Source of the DNA: Acinetobacter chengduensis
GTDB lineage: Bacteria > Pseudomonadota > Gammaproteobacteria > Pseudomonadales > Moraxellaceae
Direction of reading: 5' to 3'
DNA: 64,000 nucleotides
Assembly (NCBI RefSeq): GCF_003664645.1
Contig: NZ_RCHC01000003.1
Coordinates: 1-64,000, forward strand
Both the position numbers and the translations under genes were made by a program. The notes under the pieces were generated by a model, which saw only the letters and a list, made by a program, of their open reading frames with translations, was not told the origin of the DNA and did no database searches. Positions 17,852-26,507 of this stretch are shown one piece after another (the stretch's first letter is position 1; each line of letters opens with the position of its first letter).

Positions 17852-18949
17852 ATGAACCCATTAAAAAAAAGGCTTTTAACACAGCAAAAAAAACTTAAAC
17901 ATCTATCCACACGTTTTTTTAATGCAAAATCATTGGTGTTATCCCAAACCAATCCTTATGAGGTCATTGAAGAATATAAGTTTTGTCGGGTGAGACATTA
18001 CGCATCACCCAATCGTAAATATCAAGAACCGCTTGTCTTTGTTGCACCTTTAGCAATTAATATGGCGATTTATGACCTCTATCCATATCGCTCATTAGTT
18101 AAACATTTTCAACATAGTGGCTTTGAAGTCTATTTGCTTGAGTGGAACAAACTTAGCTATCAAGATCGCTTTCTGGACTTTTTATCCTTTATTGATGATG
18201 CGATCCCGCATTGCATCGATAAAATTTGCACGCATGCCCAAAGCCCTCAAGTTTCTTTACATGGATGGAGCATGGCGGGCATCTTTGTCACTTTATATAC
18301 GGCTTTAAGTGCATCAAATCGTGTGAAAAACCTCATGGTGATGGGAAGCCCAATTGATAGCTATGCTTCTGGTCGCGTTGGTCGACTTTTTCAAAATATC
18401 AATCAGCTGATTTCACGCAGTCAGGCGCTCAAAAATACTATCTATACGGGTAAAATCCCTAAAAGAATGATTCATACACCCGGCCTACTGAATGCTGTGG
18501 GATTTAAAATCTTAGACCCTAAAGGCTGGTACACCAGTCAAAAGCAATTTTTATTTAATCTTTCAGACCCACAAACGCTCCATGAACATGCCACGATGGG
18601 TGACTTTTTAAATCACATGATTGACTACCCAGGGGGTATTAATCAGGACATGGTTTTACATTTATGGCTACAAAACCCCCTTAAAGAAGGTATTATTCAA
18701 TTAAAAGATAAAGTTATAAAATTAAAAGATATTCACGTGCCTGTGTTGATTGGCGCGGGTTCTAGCGATCAAATTGTAACAGCCGCAGCGGCCCAACCCT
18801 TAGGCGAATTGACAAGTAGCCAAGATGTCACGTTTACTCTTATCCCTGGTGGGCACTTAGGCCTCATGTCGAGCCAAAAAAGTGCGAATGAATTTTGGCC
18901 TAAACTGACCACATGGCTTGAACAAAGATCGACAGTTATTAAAAATTAA
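17852..18949 (+). CDS. PHA-synthase-like alpha/beta hydrolase with a Ser nucleophile
   Basis: The protein is 365 residues. Its fold follows the polyhydroxyalkanoate synthase (PhaC) family: VAPLAINMAIYDLYPYRSLVKHF, LLEWNK, then the nucleophile elbow HGWSMAG at about 137-143, and the C-terminal GAGSSDQIV (Asp) and PGGHLGLMSS (His) segments. PhaC uses Cys in the elbow (G-x-C-x-G); here the residue is Ser140, so polymerase activity is doubtful and a hydrolase or acyltransferase role is more likely. There is no signal peptide, and the basic N terminus may bind membranes or nucleic acid. It is followed at 14 nt by a beta-hydroxyacid dehydrogenase-type gene, probably in one transcript. Confidence 0.82.
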   Translation: MNPLKKRLLTQQKKLKHLSTRFFNAKSLVLSQTNPYEVIEEYKFCRVRHYASPNRKYQEPLVFVAPLAINMAIYDLYPYRSLVKHFQHSGFEVYLLEWNKLSYQDRFLDFLSFIDDAIPHCIDKICTHAQSPQVSLHGWSMAGIFVTLYTALSASNRVKNLMVMGSPIDSYASGRVGRLFQNINQLISRSQALKNTIYTGKIPKRMIHTPGLLNAVGFKILDPKGWYTSQKQFLFNLSDPQTLHEHATMGDFLNHMIDYPGGINQDMVLHLWLQNPLKEGIIQLKDKVIKLKDIHVPVLIGAGSSDQIVTAAAAQPLGELTSSQDVTFTLIPGGHLGLMSSQKSANEFWPKLTTWLEQRSTVIKN

Positions 18950-18963
18950 ATTAGGGTTCTATT

Positions 18964-19836
18964 ATGATTCAATCAGTTGCATTTATTGGTTTAGGCGCAA
19001 TGGGCTACCGCATGGCAGCGCATTTACCCAAGCACTTTGACACCGTTTATGTCTGGAATCGTAATTTTGACAAAGCCAAACAACATGCAACTGAGTTTGG
19101 CACGCTCGCTGTAGAGTTACAACAAGCTGTGCAAGCAGATATCATTTTCTCTTGCTTGCCGACCAGTGCTGATGTTGAAGCTCTAATTGCAAATATTGAC
19201 ATTCGAGCTGGCAGTATTTGGGTGGATTGCACCAGTGGCGTACCTAGCTCTGCTAAACAACTCGCACCGCTATTTCAGCAACACGGTGCATCTTATTTAG
19301 ATGCGCCAGTTTCTGGGCAAACAATAGGTGCAGAAAATGCAACACTCACCTTCATGCTTGGTGGCGATGCGACTGCATTTAATGAAGCTTTTCCCGCAAT
19401 TCAAACAATGGGCAAACTGATTCAACATGTAGGTGAATCCGGCGCTGGATTTGCAGTAAAAGCAGTCAATAATATGCTCATGGCTGTTAATTTATGTGCT
19501 GCTTCAGAAGGCCTAACAGTACTTAAAGCACATGGTGTAGATCTACACGCCGCTCTAGATTGCATTAATGCATCCAGTGGTAAAAGCAATGCAACAGAAA
19601 CCATTTTACCGCAGCGCGTACTCAACCGTAGCTTTCCATTGACCTTTGCATTACCACTATTGGCCAAAGACACAGGGATTGCTGTTGATCTAGTCCGTGG
19701 TGCTAAACTTTCTGCCCCAGTCATTTCGCTCACGCAAAGTCTGGTTCAAATTGCGAGCGATACCGCACAAGCAAATAGTGACTTTTCAACTGTCGCAAAA
19801 ATGTACGAATCATGGAGTAATATTACAATTGAGTAA
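18964..19836 (+). CDS. NAD(P)-dependent oxidoreductase, 3-hydroxyisobutyrate dehydrogenase family
   Basis: The protein is 290 residues. The N-terminal Rossmann motif IGLGAMGYRMAAHL is followed by VWNRNFDKAKQHA, the DAPVSGQTIGAENATLTFMLGG box, and the catalytic Lys region GFAVKAVNNMLMAVN. All are hallmarks of the HIBADH/GLYR family of beta-hydroxyacid dehydrogenases. The substrate cannot be told from sequence; 3-hydroxyisobutyrate, tartronate semialdehyde and others are possible. It lies 14 nt downstream of the PHA-synthase-like hydrolase, suggesting joint work on hydroxyacyl compounds (inference). Confidence 0.88.
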   Translation: MIQSVAFIGLGAMGYRMAAHLPKHFDTVYVWNRNFDKAKQHATEFGTLAVELQQAVQADIIFSCLPTSADVEALIANIDIRAGSIWVDCTSGVPSSAKQLAPLFQQHGASYLDAPVSGQTIGAENATLTFMLGGDATAFNEAFPAIQTMGKLIQHVGESGAGFAVKAVNNMLMAVNLCAASEGLTVLKAHGVDLHAALDCINASSGKSNATETILPQRVLNRSFPLTFALPLLAKDTGIAVDLVRGAKLSAPVISLTQSLVQIASDTAQANSDFSTVAKMYESWSNITIE

Positions 19837-19921
19837 GATCTCGCCATTGAAAATACATAATTAATTCTAATACTGTGATGATATGATCACACACATTGTT
19901 ACAAACACAGAGGAAACTCGT

Positions 19922-20191
19922 ATGAACAATTTCAAAGTTGCGGCATTGGTTGGCTTTGTTACGCTATTAGGGGCATCTACAGTAGCTATGGCATCTGAGC
20001 AAGAATGCCAAAAACTTAAAAATGATCATGATGTGATTTATGCATCAAAAGGCTTTTGTTTTAAAGACCCTGACGCTAAAGCAAAGTATGGTAATGACAA
20101 TTGCTATACAACCAAACCAAAATTTTCAGAAAAAGAGCAGCAACGTCTTGACGCGATCAAAGATCGTCAGAAAGAATTGAACTGTAAATAA
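19922..20191 (+). CDS. Small secreted YARHG-like domain protein
   Basis: The protein is 89 residues from ATG 19922 (GAGG upstream); a 13-residue extension to 19883 lacks a ribosome site. A signal peptide (hydrophobic 8-22, cleavage after AMA) is followed by a compact domain: VIYASKGFCFKDPDAKAKYGNDNCYTT, then SEKEQQRLDAIKDRQ. This resembles the YARHG domain found in extracytoplasmic proteins, with Y-A-[RS]-[HK]-G and the following F-x-D. Three Cys in the mature part (about residues 22, 39, 55) and one at the end could form disulfides. Function unknown. Confidence 0.7.
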   Translation: MNNFKVAALVGFVTLLGASTVAMASEQECQKLKNDHDVIYASKGFCFKDPDAKAKYGNDNCYTTKPKFSEKEQQRLDAIKDRQKELNCK

Positions 20192-20223
20192 TTACAGTTC
20201 AAAACAGCTTAAGGAAATCCGTC

Positions 20224-20637
20224 ATGGCTTATGATGACCAAAACATTTTTGCAAGAATTTTACGCGGTGAATTACCAGCGATTAAAGTTTATGAAGATGA
20301 ACGCGTTCTTGCATTTATGGATATTATGCCTCAAGCAGAAGGCCATACTTTAGTTATTCCAAAGTCACCTGCCGTCACCCTACTCGACTTAGCCCCAGAA
20401 GAAGCTGCTTATACCATTCAAATTGTGCAAAAAGTTGCGAAAGCAATTGAAACTGCGCTACACGTTGAAGGTATTGTTCTTATGCAACTGTCAGGCGTAG
20501 CCGCAGGCCAAACTGTGCCACATGTGCATTTTCATCTTATTCCAAGCTCTGTACATGAGCTGGGTAAACATGCAGCGCAAATGGGCGATCAAGATAAAAT
20601 TAAAGCCTTGGCTGAAAAAATTAAAGCTGCACTCTGA
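20224..20637 (+). CDS. HIT family hydrolase (HinT-like)
   Basis: This 137-residue histidine-triad protein hydrolyses nucleoside phosphoramidates or similar compounds. The active motif is VPHVHFHLIP (H-x-H-x-H-x-x). An N-terminal FARILRGELPAIKVYEDERVLAFMDIMPQAEGHTLVIPK follows the canonical pattern. There is no signal peptide, consistent with a cytoplasmic enzyme. It lies 32 nt after the YARHG-like gene and is closed by a strong terminator, so the two could be co-transcribed. Confidence 0.93.
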   Translation: MAYDDQNIFARILRGELPAIKVYEDERVLAFMDIMPQAEGHTLVIPKSPAVTLLDLAPEEAAYTIQIVQKVAKAIETALHVEGIVLMQLSGVAAGQTVPHVHFHLIPSSVHELGKHAAQMGDQDKIKALAEKIKAAL

Positions 20638-20668
20638 AATATGCGTGTCATATTTTAAATAGCATAAG

Positions 20669-20692
20669 ATGGAGCTTCGGCTCCATTTTTTA
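20669..20692 (+). terminator. Intrinsic terminator after HIT gene
   Basis: ATGGAGC (20669-20675), TTCG tetraloop, GCTCCAT (20680-20686), then T run. Confidence 0.9.
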
Positions 20693-20950
20693 TGGTTCTA
20701 AGTTTTGCTTATGATGACTAAAAACCCAGAAATACATATCAAAAATAAATTTAAACAATTAAATACAATAACTTAAATTAAATTAATCACCATCCCACTC
20801 AAGTTAAACAGCGATCATATTTCATATCTTTGCAATATTTCCTTAATAGAACTGTCTTATTTGTAATTAATACTTAGCGCCATTAGATAGCAAATTATTT
20901 TTAGCCAAGCTACTGATAAAACGTATTGATATGACTAGAAAAGTCTTCTG
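20693..20950. other. AT-rich gap upstream of the porin gene
   Basis: No gene is seen. A promoter for the porin must lie in the last 100 nt, but I cannot place -35 and -10 boxes with confidence. The porin Shine-Dalgarno GGAG lies at about 20950. Confidence 0.4.
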
Positions 20951-20959
20951 GAGCTTCAA

Positions 20960-22039
20960 ATGAAAAAAACACTATGTGCATTAGCAATCGGGGCAACTGT
21001 TCTAACACCTGTAATGGCGTCTGCAGCAGATGTAAAAATTTATGGCCGTGCACACGTTTCTTTAGACTACCTTGATGATGGTAAAGATTATAACGAAGTT
21101 GGTTTGTCTTCTAATGCATCTCGCTTAGGCTTCAAAGTTGATCAAAAAATTAATGATGATTTAAATGTTTTTGCACAAATTGAGCAAGAAGTAAACTTTG
21201 CAAGTGGCTCTAAAGATGCAAGCGGCGTGAACTTCTCAACTCGCGATACCTTTGTTGGTGTGAAGAGCGCAAATTACGGTCAAGTCCGCGTAGGTCGTTT
21301 TGACAGCCCATTCAAAGTTGCACGTAGCCCAATCAACTTCTTTGGCGACATGGTTGGTGACGTACGTAACGTAACGCGTGTAGGCAACTTAAAGTTTGAT
21401 GAGCGTAACGAAAATACCATCGAATATAAATCACCAAAATTTGGCGGTGGCTTTAATGTACTCGGCGCTGTATCTATGAATGCAGGCACAGAGTCAACAA
21501 AAGATGCAAATGGCGAAGGCAAAAAGAAAGACCAAGCTTATGATCTTGCTTTGACATATAAAGAAGGTCCTATTGATTTTGCAGCTGCATACGAAAAATA
21601 TGAAAAAAATGCAGCTAACGTGAGCGATGGTGCAAGCCGTGATGCTTTCCGTCTTGCGGGTGCGTACAAAATTACCGAAGAATTTAATCTAGGTGCAATG
21701 TATCAGTTATCACAACATGATAACGACAAGGTAAACCCAGACGTACAAGTATTTGGCTTGGCTGGCGAATATAAACTGACACCTAAAACTTCAGTACGCG
21801 GCGAATATTTCTACCGTGATGTTGATACTAACGATGCCAATGCAAGCTTAATTGCGGTGGGCGTAGAGCATAAGCTTGATAGTACGCTTCGTGTATACGG
21901 CAACCTTGCTACAGTTTTGAACGACAAAAACTCAAAGCTTAATCCTTGGAAAGAAGGACGTAGCTTTGGTAATGGTGTGAGCGGTGTAGCAGATGAAAAT
22001 TCAACTGCATTGTCTTTAGGTCTACGTTACGACTTCTAA
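20960..22039 (+). CDS. Gram-negative porin (Porin_4 type)
   Basis: The protein is 359 residues. The signal peptide (MKKTLCALAIGATVLTPVMASA) cleaves after ASA. The mature protein opens with VKIYGRAHVSLDY, a general trimeric porin start. Next come NASRLGFKVDQKINDDLNVFAQIEQEV, typical of the first strands, and RVGRFDSPFKVARSP, the beginning of the eyelet loop. Alternating strands follow to the end, closing with LSLGLRYDF and a terminal Phe, the outer-membrane assembly signal. Basic and acidic residues dominate the extracellular loops. It would be a diffusion channel; specificity cannot be told. It is monocistronic, with its own promoter region and terminator. Confidence 0.93.
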   Translation: MKKTLCALAIGATVLTPVMASAADVKIYGRAHVSLDYLDDGKDYNEVGLSSNASRLGFKVDQKINDDLNVFAQIEQEVNFASGSKDASGVNFSTRDTFVGVKSANYGQVRVGRFDSPFKVARSPINFFGDMVGDVRNVTRVGNLKFDERNENTIEYKSPKFGGGFNVLGAVSMNAGTESTKDANGEGKKKDQAYDLALTYKEGPIDFAAAYEKYEKNAANVSDGASRDAFRLAGAYKITEEFNLGAMYQLSQHDNDKVNPDVQVFGLAGEYKLTPKTSVRGEYFYRDVDTNDANASLIAVGVEHKLDSTLRVYGNLATVLNDKNSKLNPWKEGRSFGNGVSGVADENSTALSLGLRYDF

Positions 22040-22057
22040 AACAACCGTCTCCCCCAA

Positions 22058-22089
22058 AAAAAAGAACATGCTTGCATGTTCTTTTTTTT
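22058..22089 (+). terminator. Intrinsic terminator of the porin gene
   Basis: GAACATG (22064-22070), CTTG loop, CATGTTC (22075-22081), followed by eight T and preceded by A run, so it works on either strand. Confidence 0.88.
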
Positions 22090-22443
22090 GCTTCAATTTT
22101 TCTCTTTCCCATCAGCAACTAAATTCCTTTTTTTAAATATAAGCGTTTTAGTTGGTTTTATCCGTATTAATTATCATTTGTAATTCCTAGTAAATACAAC
22201 TGTTTTAGTCAGAATTTAAAATATAAATATAACTAAAAAAGTCGGGATAATTTTATTTAAATACGAGTAAAAAGATCGACTTAAAACACATGAAAATTAG
22301 CATATTTTTTAAATAACATTAACCATAAGTTATTGTTTTTATTTTAAATTATTAATATATTATTATTTTAACTGTTTAGTCTATTTATTTTATCTATTTT
22401 TTGTTTAATAATGTAAATATAGTTTTTAAAAACAGGCTTAACC
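22090..22443. other. AT-rich cyd operon upstream region
   Basis: About 350 nt of strongly AT-rich sequence before cydP. It must contain the cytochrome bd promoter. I looked for an FNR/Anr box (TTGAT-N4-ATCAA) and saw none. No other gene is seen. Confidence 0.4.
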
Positions 22444-22635
22444 ATGAGCTTAGTTCCAAAAAATATCAATCGTAATGTAAGTCGAGAAATTGCCATTATA
22501 TTAATAATTAAGGTGGTAATTTTGTTGACTATTAAACATATTTGGTTTGACGCACCGACTATTCCTAAAAATTTTGACAATCAAGTTGCCGAGCATATCG
22601 CTGGCAGTCCTTCCCCAATCAAGGAGACACGTTGA
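22444..22635 (+). CDS. cydP: CydP-type small membrane protein of cytochrome bd
   Basis: The 63-residue protein has one transmembrane helix (about residues 16-32, [15 protein letters not shown]) with the basic NRNVSREI before it. Its position directly ahead of cydA and the pattern REI-hydrophobic-K-hydrophobic-PxIP are those of CydP, a putative small subunit reported in some proteobacterial bd oxidases. Its stop overlaps the cydA start (TGATG), so translation is coupled. It would be an accessory or assembly subunit; direct function is inferred. Confidence 0.75.
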   Translation: MSLVPKNINRNVSREIAIILIIKVVILLTIKHIWFDAPTIPKNFDNQVAEHIAGSPSPIKETR

Positions 22636-24221
22636 TGATTTCTGAAAGCGTGGTCGATCTTTCGCGGTTCCAATTTGCGATGACCGCGATGTATCACTTT
22701 ATTTTTGTTCCACTTACTTTAGGTATGGCTTTCCTTCTTGCCATTATGGAAACCACATACGTGGTTTCTGGTAAAGAAATTTACAAAGACATGACTAAGT
22801 TCTGGGGAAAATTGTTTGGTATTAACTTCGCACTAGGGGTTACGACTGGTTTAACTATGGAGTTTCAGTTTGGTACAAACTGGGCATATTACTCACACTA
22901 CGTGGGCGATATCTTTGGTGCTCCGCTCGCAATCGAAGGCTTAATGGCGTTCTTCCTTGAATCGACATTTATTGGCTTATTCTTCTTTGGCTGGGATCGC
23001 CTCTCAAAAGTACAGCATTTGGCCGTTACATGGTTAGTTGCTCTTGGCTCAAATATGTCCGCACTATGGATTTTAGTGGCCAATGGCTGGATGCAAAATC
23101 CTGTCGGTTCAGCATTCAATTACGAAACCATGCGTATGGAAATGGTTGATTTTGGCGCACTGATTTTTAACCCAGTCGCACAGGTTAAATTCGTACATAC
23201 CGTATCTGCTGGTTATGTTACTGGTGCAATATTTGTATTAGCAATCTCAAGCTATTACATGTTGAAAAAACGTGATTTGCCATTTGCCCGTCGCTCTTTT
23301 GCTATTGCAGCTATTTTCGGTTTGGCATCTACACTGTCTGTGATCTTGCTAGGCGATGAATCTGGTTACGAAATTGGCGATGTACAAAAAACTAAGCTCG
23401 CAGCTATTGAAGCTGAATGGGATACTCACCCAGCACCAGCGCCGTTTACTTTGTTTGGTATTCCAAATAAAGAAACTATGACAACAGACTATGCGGTTAA
23501 AATTCCTTATGTGATGGGCATTATTGCGACACGCTCAACCACTAAAGAAGTGACAGGCATTAAAGATTTAATCGTTCAACACGAAGAACGTATCCGTAAT
23601 GGTATGGTGGCTTATTCACAACTTGAACAATTACGCGCAGGTGACCAATCTGCAGAATTAAAAGCAGCCTTCGCTGAGTCTCAAAAAGACTTAGGTTACG
23701 GCCTACTTTTGAAAAAATACACACCTAACGTTGTTGATGCATCTGATGCGCAAATTAAAGCTGCTGCTAAAGATACCATTCCACACGTACCAAGCTTGTT
23801 CTGGGCATTCCGTTTAATGGTTGCATCTGGTTTCTTAATGCTTCTGTTGTTTGCACTTGCAGCCTTTGCTGTCGCAAAACGCAATGCAGAAAACAAACCA
23901 TGGTTACTTAAATTTGCATTGTTTGGCTTACCACTTCCATGGATTGCTGCGCAAACTGGCTGGTATGTTGCCGAAGTTGGCCGTCAACCTTGGACAATTG
24001 GTGAAGTATTACCAACTCACCTTTCAGCATCTAGCTTGAGTACAGGTGATGTGTGGGGATCAATCATCGCACTAGCATCGTTCTACACTGTACTTTTGAT
24101 TATCGAAATGTATCTCATGATCAAATTCTCACGCCTTGGCCCAAGCTCACTTCATACTGGTAAATACCACTTTGAAAAGCTTGAAGCAGCAAATAAAGCA
24201 AATGAGGAGTCTAAAGCATGA
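22635..24221 (+). CDS. cydA: Cytochrome bd quinol oxidase subunit I
   Basis: CydA carries hemes b558, b595 and d and oxidises ubiquinol. It has 528 residues, starting at ATG 22635 with AAGGAG 8 nt upstream and overlapping the cydP stop. Features: the His of [14 protein letters not shown] near the N terminus (heme ligand), the [16 protein letters not shown] segment of the quinol-site-proximal helix, and RRSFAIAA. A moderate Q loop is seen at about residues 250-330. About nine transmembrane helices are expected. cydB starts inside the cydA stop (ATGA). Confidence 0.97.
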   Translation: MISESVVDLSRFQFAMTAMYHFIFVPLTLGMAFLLAIMETTYVVSGKEIYKDMTKFWGKLFGINFALGVTTGLTMEFQFGTNWAYYSHYVGDIFGAPLAIEGLMAFFLESTFIGLFFFGWDRLSKVQHLAVTWLVALGSNMSALWILVANGWMQNPVGSAFNYETMRMEMVDFGALIFNPVAQVKFVHTVSAGYVTGAIFVLAISSYYMLKKRDLPFARRSFAIAAIFGLASTLSVILLGDESGYEIGDVQKTKLAAIEAEWDTHPAPAPFTLFGIPNKETMTTDYAVKIPYVMGIIATRSTTKEVTGIKDLIVQHEERIRNGMVAYSQLEQLRAGDQSAELKAAFAESQKDLGYGLLLKKYTPNVVDASDAQIKAAAKDTIPHVPSLFWAFRLMVASGFLMLLLFALAAFAVAKRNAENKPWLLKFALFGLPLPWIAAQTGWYVAEVGRQPWTIGEVLPTHLSASSLSTGDVWGSIIALASFYTVLLIIEMYLMIKFSRLGPSSLHTGKYHFEKLEAANKANEESKA

Positions 24222-25363
24222 TCGAATATGAACTGCTCAAAATCATTTGGTGGGTTCTGGTAGGCGTACTACTTATTGGCTTTTCCCTCACCGATGGCTT
24301 CGACATGGGCGCAATGGCACTTATGCCATTTGTAGGTAAAACAGATGACGAACGTCGCGCTGCAATCAATACGATTGCACCGCACTGGGACGGCAACCAA
24401 GTTTGGTTTATTACTGCAGGTGGCGCACTATTTGCCGCATGGCCAATGGTATACGCAACCGCATTCTCAGGCATGTACTGGGCACTGCTCCTCGTTCTAT
24501 TTGCGCTCTTCTTGCGACCTGTCGGCTTTGACTATCGCTCGAAACTTGAGAACACAAAATGGCGTACGTCTTGGGACTGGGGCTTATGTATTGGTGGCGC
24601 CGTACCTGCTTTAGTATTTGGTGTAGCGTTTGGTAATATGTTTTTGGGTGTGCCATTTACACTGGATGAAACTGTACGCTCAACTTACACAGGTAGTTTC
24701 TTTGCGCTACTCAACCCATTTGCGTTGGTGTGTGGCTTAGTGAGCCTCTCTATGTTGGCAGCACACGGTGGTGCGTGGCTAATGATCCGTACAGATGGTG
24801 AATTACGCAAACGCTCTGCGAAAGCAACACAAATTATGGGTATCGTTTATCTACTCACCTTTTTGGCTGCTGGCGCATGGTTATACTTCGGTGGCATTCA
24901 GGGCTATACACTTGCAGAACCGTTCAATACTAATGGTGTTGCAAACCCACTTGCTAAAGAAGTCATCACCAATGCCAACCCAGGTTGGATGAACAACTAT
25001 TCTACTTACCCAATTACCATGATTGCTCCAATTATGGGTCTATTAGGTGGTTTGATTGTTGTATTAGCAGCTGGCAAAAACAAAGCTGGTATGAGCTTCT
25101 TAGGTTCAAGTTTGGCAGTCATTGGTGCAATTTTAACTGCAGGTTTTGCATTGTTCCCATTCCTAATGCCTTCAAGCACCAACCCAACTGTAAGCCTGAC
25201 AATGTGGGATGCTGTATCCAGCAAAAATACATTAACTGTAATGACTGTTGCAGCCTGCATCTTCGTTCCAATCATTCTGTGTTACACCACTTGGTGCTAC
25301 TACAAAATGTGGGGCGTAATTACTAACAAACATATTCAAGAGAATTCACATAGCCTTTACTAA
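24218..25363 (+). CDS. cydB: Cytochrome bd quinol oxidase subunit II
   Basis: CydB is the structural partner of CydA, 381 residues here. It opens with the [21 protein letters not shown] segment that identifies the family, followed by [21 protein letters not shown] and [12 protein letters not shown]. About eight to nine transmembrane helices run to the C terminus. The start ATGA overlaps the cydA stop, giving coupled translation. The downstream cydX begins 24 nt later. Confidence 0.97.
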   Translation: MIEYELLKIIWWVLVGVLLIGFSLTDGFDMGAMALMPFVGKTDDERRAAINTIAPHWDGNQVWFITAGGALFAAWPMVYATAFSGMYWALLLVLFALFLRPVGFDYRSKLENTKWRTSWDWGLCIGGAVPALVFGVAFGNMFLGVPFTLDETVRSTYTGSFFALLNPFALVCGLVSLSMLAAHGGAWLMIRTDGELRKRSAKATQIMGIVYLLTFLAAGAWLYFGGIQGYTLAEPFNTNGVANPLAKEVITNANPGWMNNYSTYPITMIAPIMGLLGGLIVVLAAGKNKAGMSFLGSSLAVIGAILTAGFALFPFLMPSSTNPTVSLTMWDAVSSKNTLTVMTVAACIFVPIILCYTTWCYYKMWGVITNKHIQENSHSLY

Positions 25364-25386
25364 AAGCTATGTATGGGAGAAAAAAG

Positions 25387-25488
25387 ATGTGGTACTTTGC
25401 TTGGATTCTCGGTGTATTGATGGCATGTTTCGCAGGTGTACTGAGTGCGCTGTACATTGAACATCATCAAGATTTAGATGAGGAATAA
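25387..25488 (+). CDS. cydX: Cytochrome bd small subunit CydX
   Basis: This 33-residue ORF starts with MWYFAWILG and continues through a single hydrophobic helix ending ALYIEHHQD and an acidic tail. This matches CydX/YbgT, the small subunit needed for stable heme d in the bd oxidase. Its Shine-Dalgarno (GGAG, 7 nt before ATG) and position straight after cydB support it. It is easily missed because of its length. Confidence 0.93.
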   Translation: MWYFAWILGVLMACFAGVLSALYIEHHQDLDEE

Positions 25489-25491
25489 AAC

Positions 25492-25794
25492 ATGACCGAT
25501 GTTGCTATAGAAAAACCAGTCGTAGAGAAAAAGCCAAATAAATTTGCAATGCTAATTTCCTGCCTTTTGGCTTTTCCCTTGGCAGCAGTCCTCCTTGTTC
25601 ACCCAGCAGCAATGCTGGATGACAATGGTGGATATAGTCATCGTGCCCTCATGATGGTGATGATTGGTATTTCAGGTGGTTTTGTTCATGGTGTAGGCTT
25701 CCTGCCCAAACATTGGTTTTGGAAATGGTTGTTTAGCCCATACATTGCTTGGCCACTGATGCTGATCGGCTACTACACTTGGTTTATTGCCTAA
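25492..25794 (+). CDS. ybgE: YbgE-family cyd operon protein
   Basis: The 100-residue membrane protein has three hydrophobic helices and the segment GISGGFVHGVGFLPKHWFWKWLFSPYIAWPLML. The phrase GFVHGVGF followed by a Trp-rich turn and FSPY is typical of YbgE, which rides in cydABX operons. Its role is unclear, and it is not required for oxidase activity in E. coli as far as I know. ATG 25492 uses GAGG at the end of cydX. A strong terminator closes the operon. Confidence 0.85.
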   Translation: MTDVAIEKPVVEKKPNKFAMLISCLLAFPLAAVLLVHPAAMLDDNGGYSHRALMMVMIGISGGFVHGVGFLPKHWFWKWLFSPYIAWPLMLIGYYTWFIA

Positions 25795-25802
25795 ACACCC
25801 AA

Positions 25803-25835
25803 AACAAAGCCCTCATTTGAGGGCTTTGTTTTTTT
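25803..25835 (+). terminator. Intrinsic terminator of the cyd operon
   Basis: ACAAAGCCCTC (25804-25814) pairs with GAGGGCTTTGT (25819-25829) with an ATTT loop, then seven T. Confidence 0.92.
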
Positions 25836-25902
25836 AATTTTCTCTTGGGAATTTACACCGCTAAATGTATGATCTACAAATTTATTTTATACACGATTCA
25901 GC

Positions 25903-26202
25903 ATGTTAGATAATATTTTAGGTAAAATGAAAGATCAGCTCAATTTAAATGAGATGTGGAAACAGAACAGTTCAAAAGTTGAAAACCTCGTTATTGATGG
26001 ATTGCTCGGTCTAACAGAAGATAAACTCATAAATGAAACTGAAATCCGCGCAGTCATTGCAAAAGTTTATGAGCTATTACCAACACCAATACGTTTAGTT
26101 CTTCCTCGCGACTTTATCATCAATAAAATTTTAGAACAAAAAGGACCCTTGCTGAATAAAGTGACTGAAACTCGTTTAAAACGCAAAAATAAAGAATTAT
26201 AA
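25903..26202 (+). CDS. Small hypothetical protein
   Basis: This 99-residue protein is all-helical by composition, with a strongly basic C-terminal end (TRLKRKNKEL) and no membrane helix or signal. Recognisable segments are GKMKDQLNLNEMWKQNS and a central hydrophobic VYELLPTPIRLVLPRDFIINKIL. I do not know the family. It has its own small promoter space after the cyd terminator and reads as a genuine gene. A hairpin with GCTGCCA (26209-26215) and TGGCAGC (26238-26244) lies just downstream but lacks a T run. Confidence 0.65.
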   Translation: MLDNILGKMKDQLNLNEMWKQNSSKVENLVIDGLLGLTEDKLINETEIRAVIAKVYELLPTPIRLVLPRDFIINKILEQKGPLLNKVTETRLKRKNKEL

Positions 26203-26465
26203 AATTCAGCTGCCAGACGATTTAAATCAATTTAGAATGGCAGCCTACCTCATCATTCATTGTTCACTATCTATATAAAAGCGTGAAATTGAAAAACTAC
26301 AATTCCCGTTTCAATGAAGGCGAAAAAACTTTTACATTGATAAAATTGGCAATGACAGTTCAATAATATTTTTTTATATCTACCTAATGTTTTCATTATC
26401 TGATTGATCTAATTTAAATATTAAAGAAAATAGTTCAAGTTTTCTGTTTTAAATAACTTCTCATT
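26203..26465. other. Gap between small hypothetical gene and rodA
   Basis: No gene is seen. It contains the GCTGCCA/TGGCAGC hairpin at 26209-26244 and otherwise AT-rich sequence. Confidence 0.4.
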
Positions 26466-26490
26466 AAAAAGCCGGATATAAATCCGGCTA
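26466..26490 (-). terminator. Intrinsic terminator of rodA
   Basis: AGCCGGAT (26470-26477), ATAA loop, ATCCGGCT (26482-26489). On the minus strand a run of T follows (A run at 26466-26470 on plus). Confidence 0.85.
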
Positions 26491-26507
26491 TGCAGTATGT
26501 CTGCTAT

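Noticed and set aside
22090-22443. FNR/Anr box upstream of cydP
   Set aside because: No TTGAT-N4-ATCAA-like sequence was found in the region.
26209-26244. GCTGCCA/TGGCAGC hairpin after the small hypothetical gene
   Set aside because: The loop is 22 nt and no T run follows; not called as a terminator.
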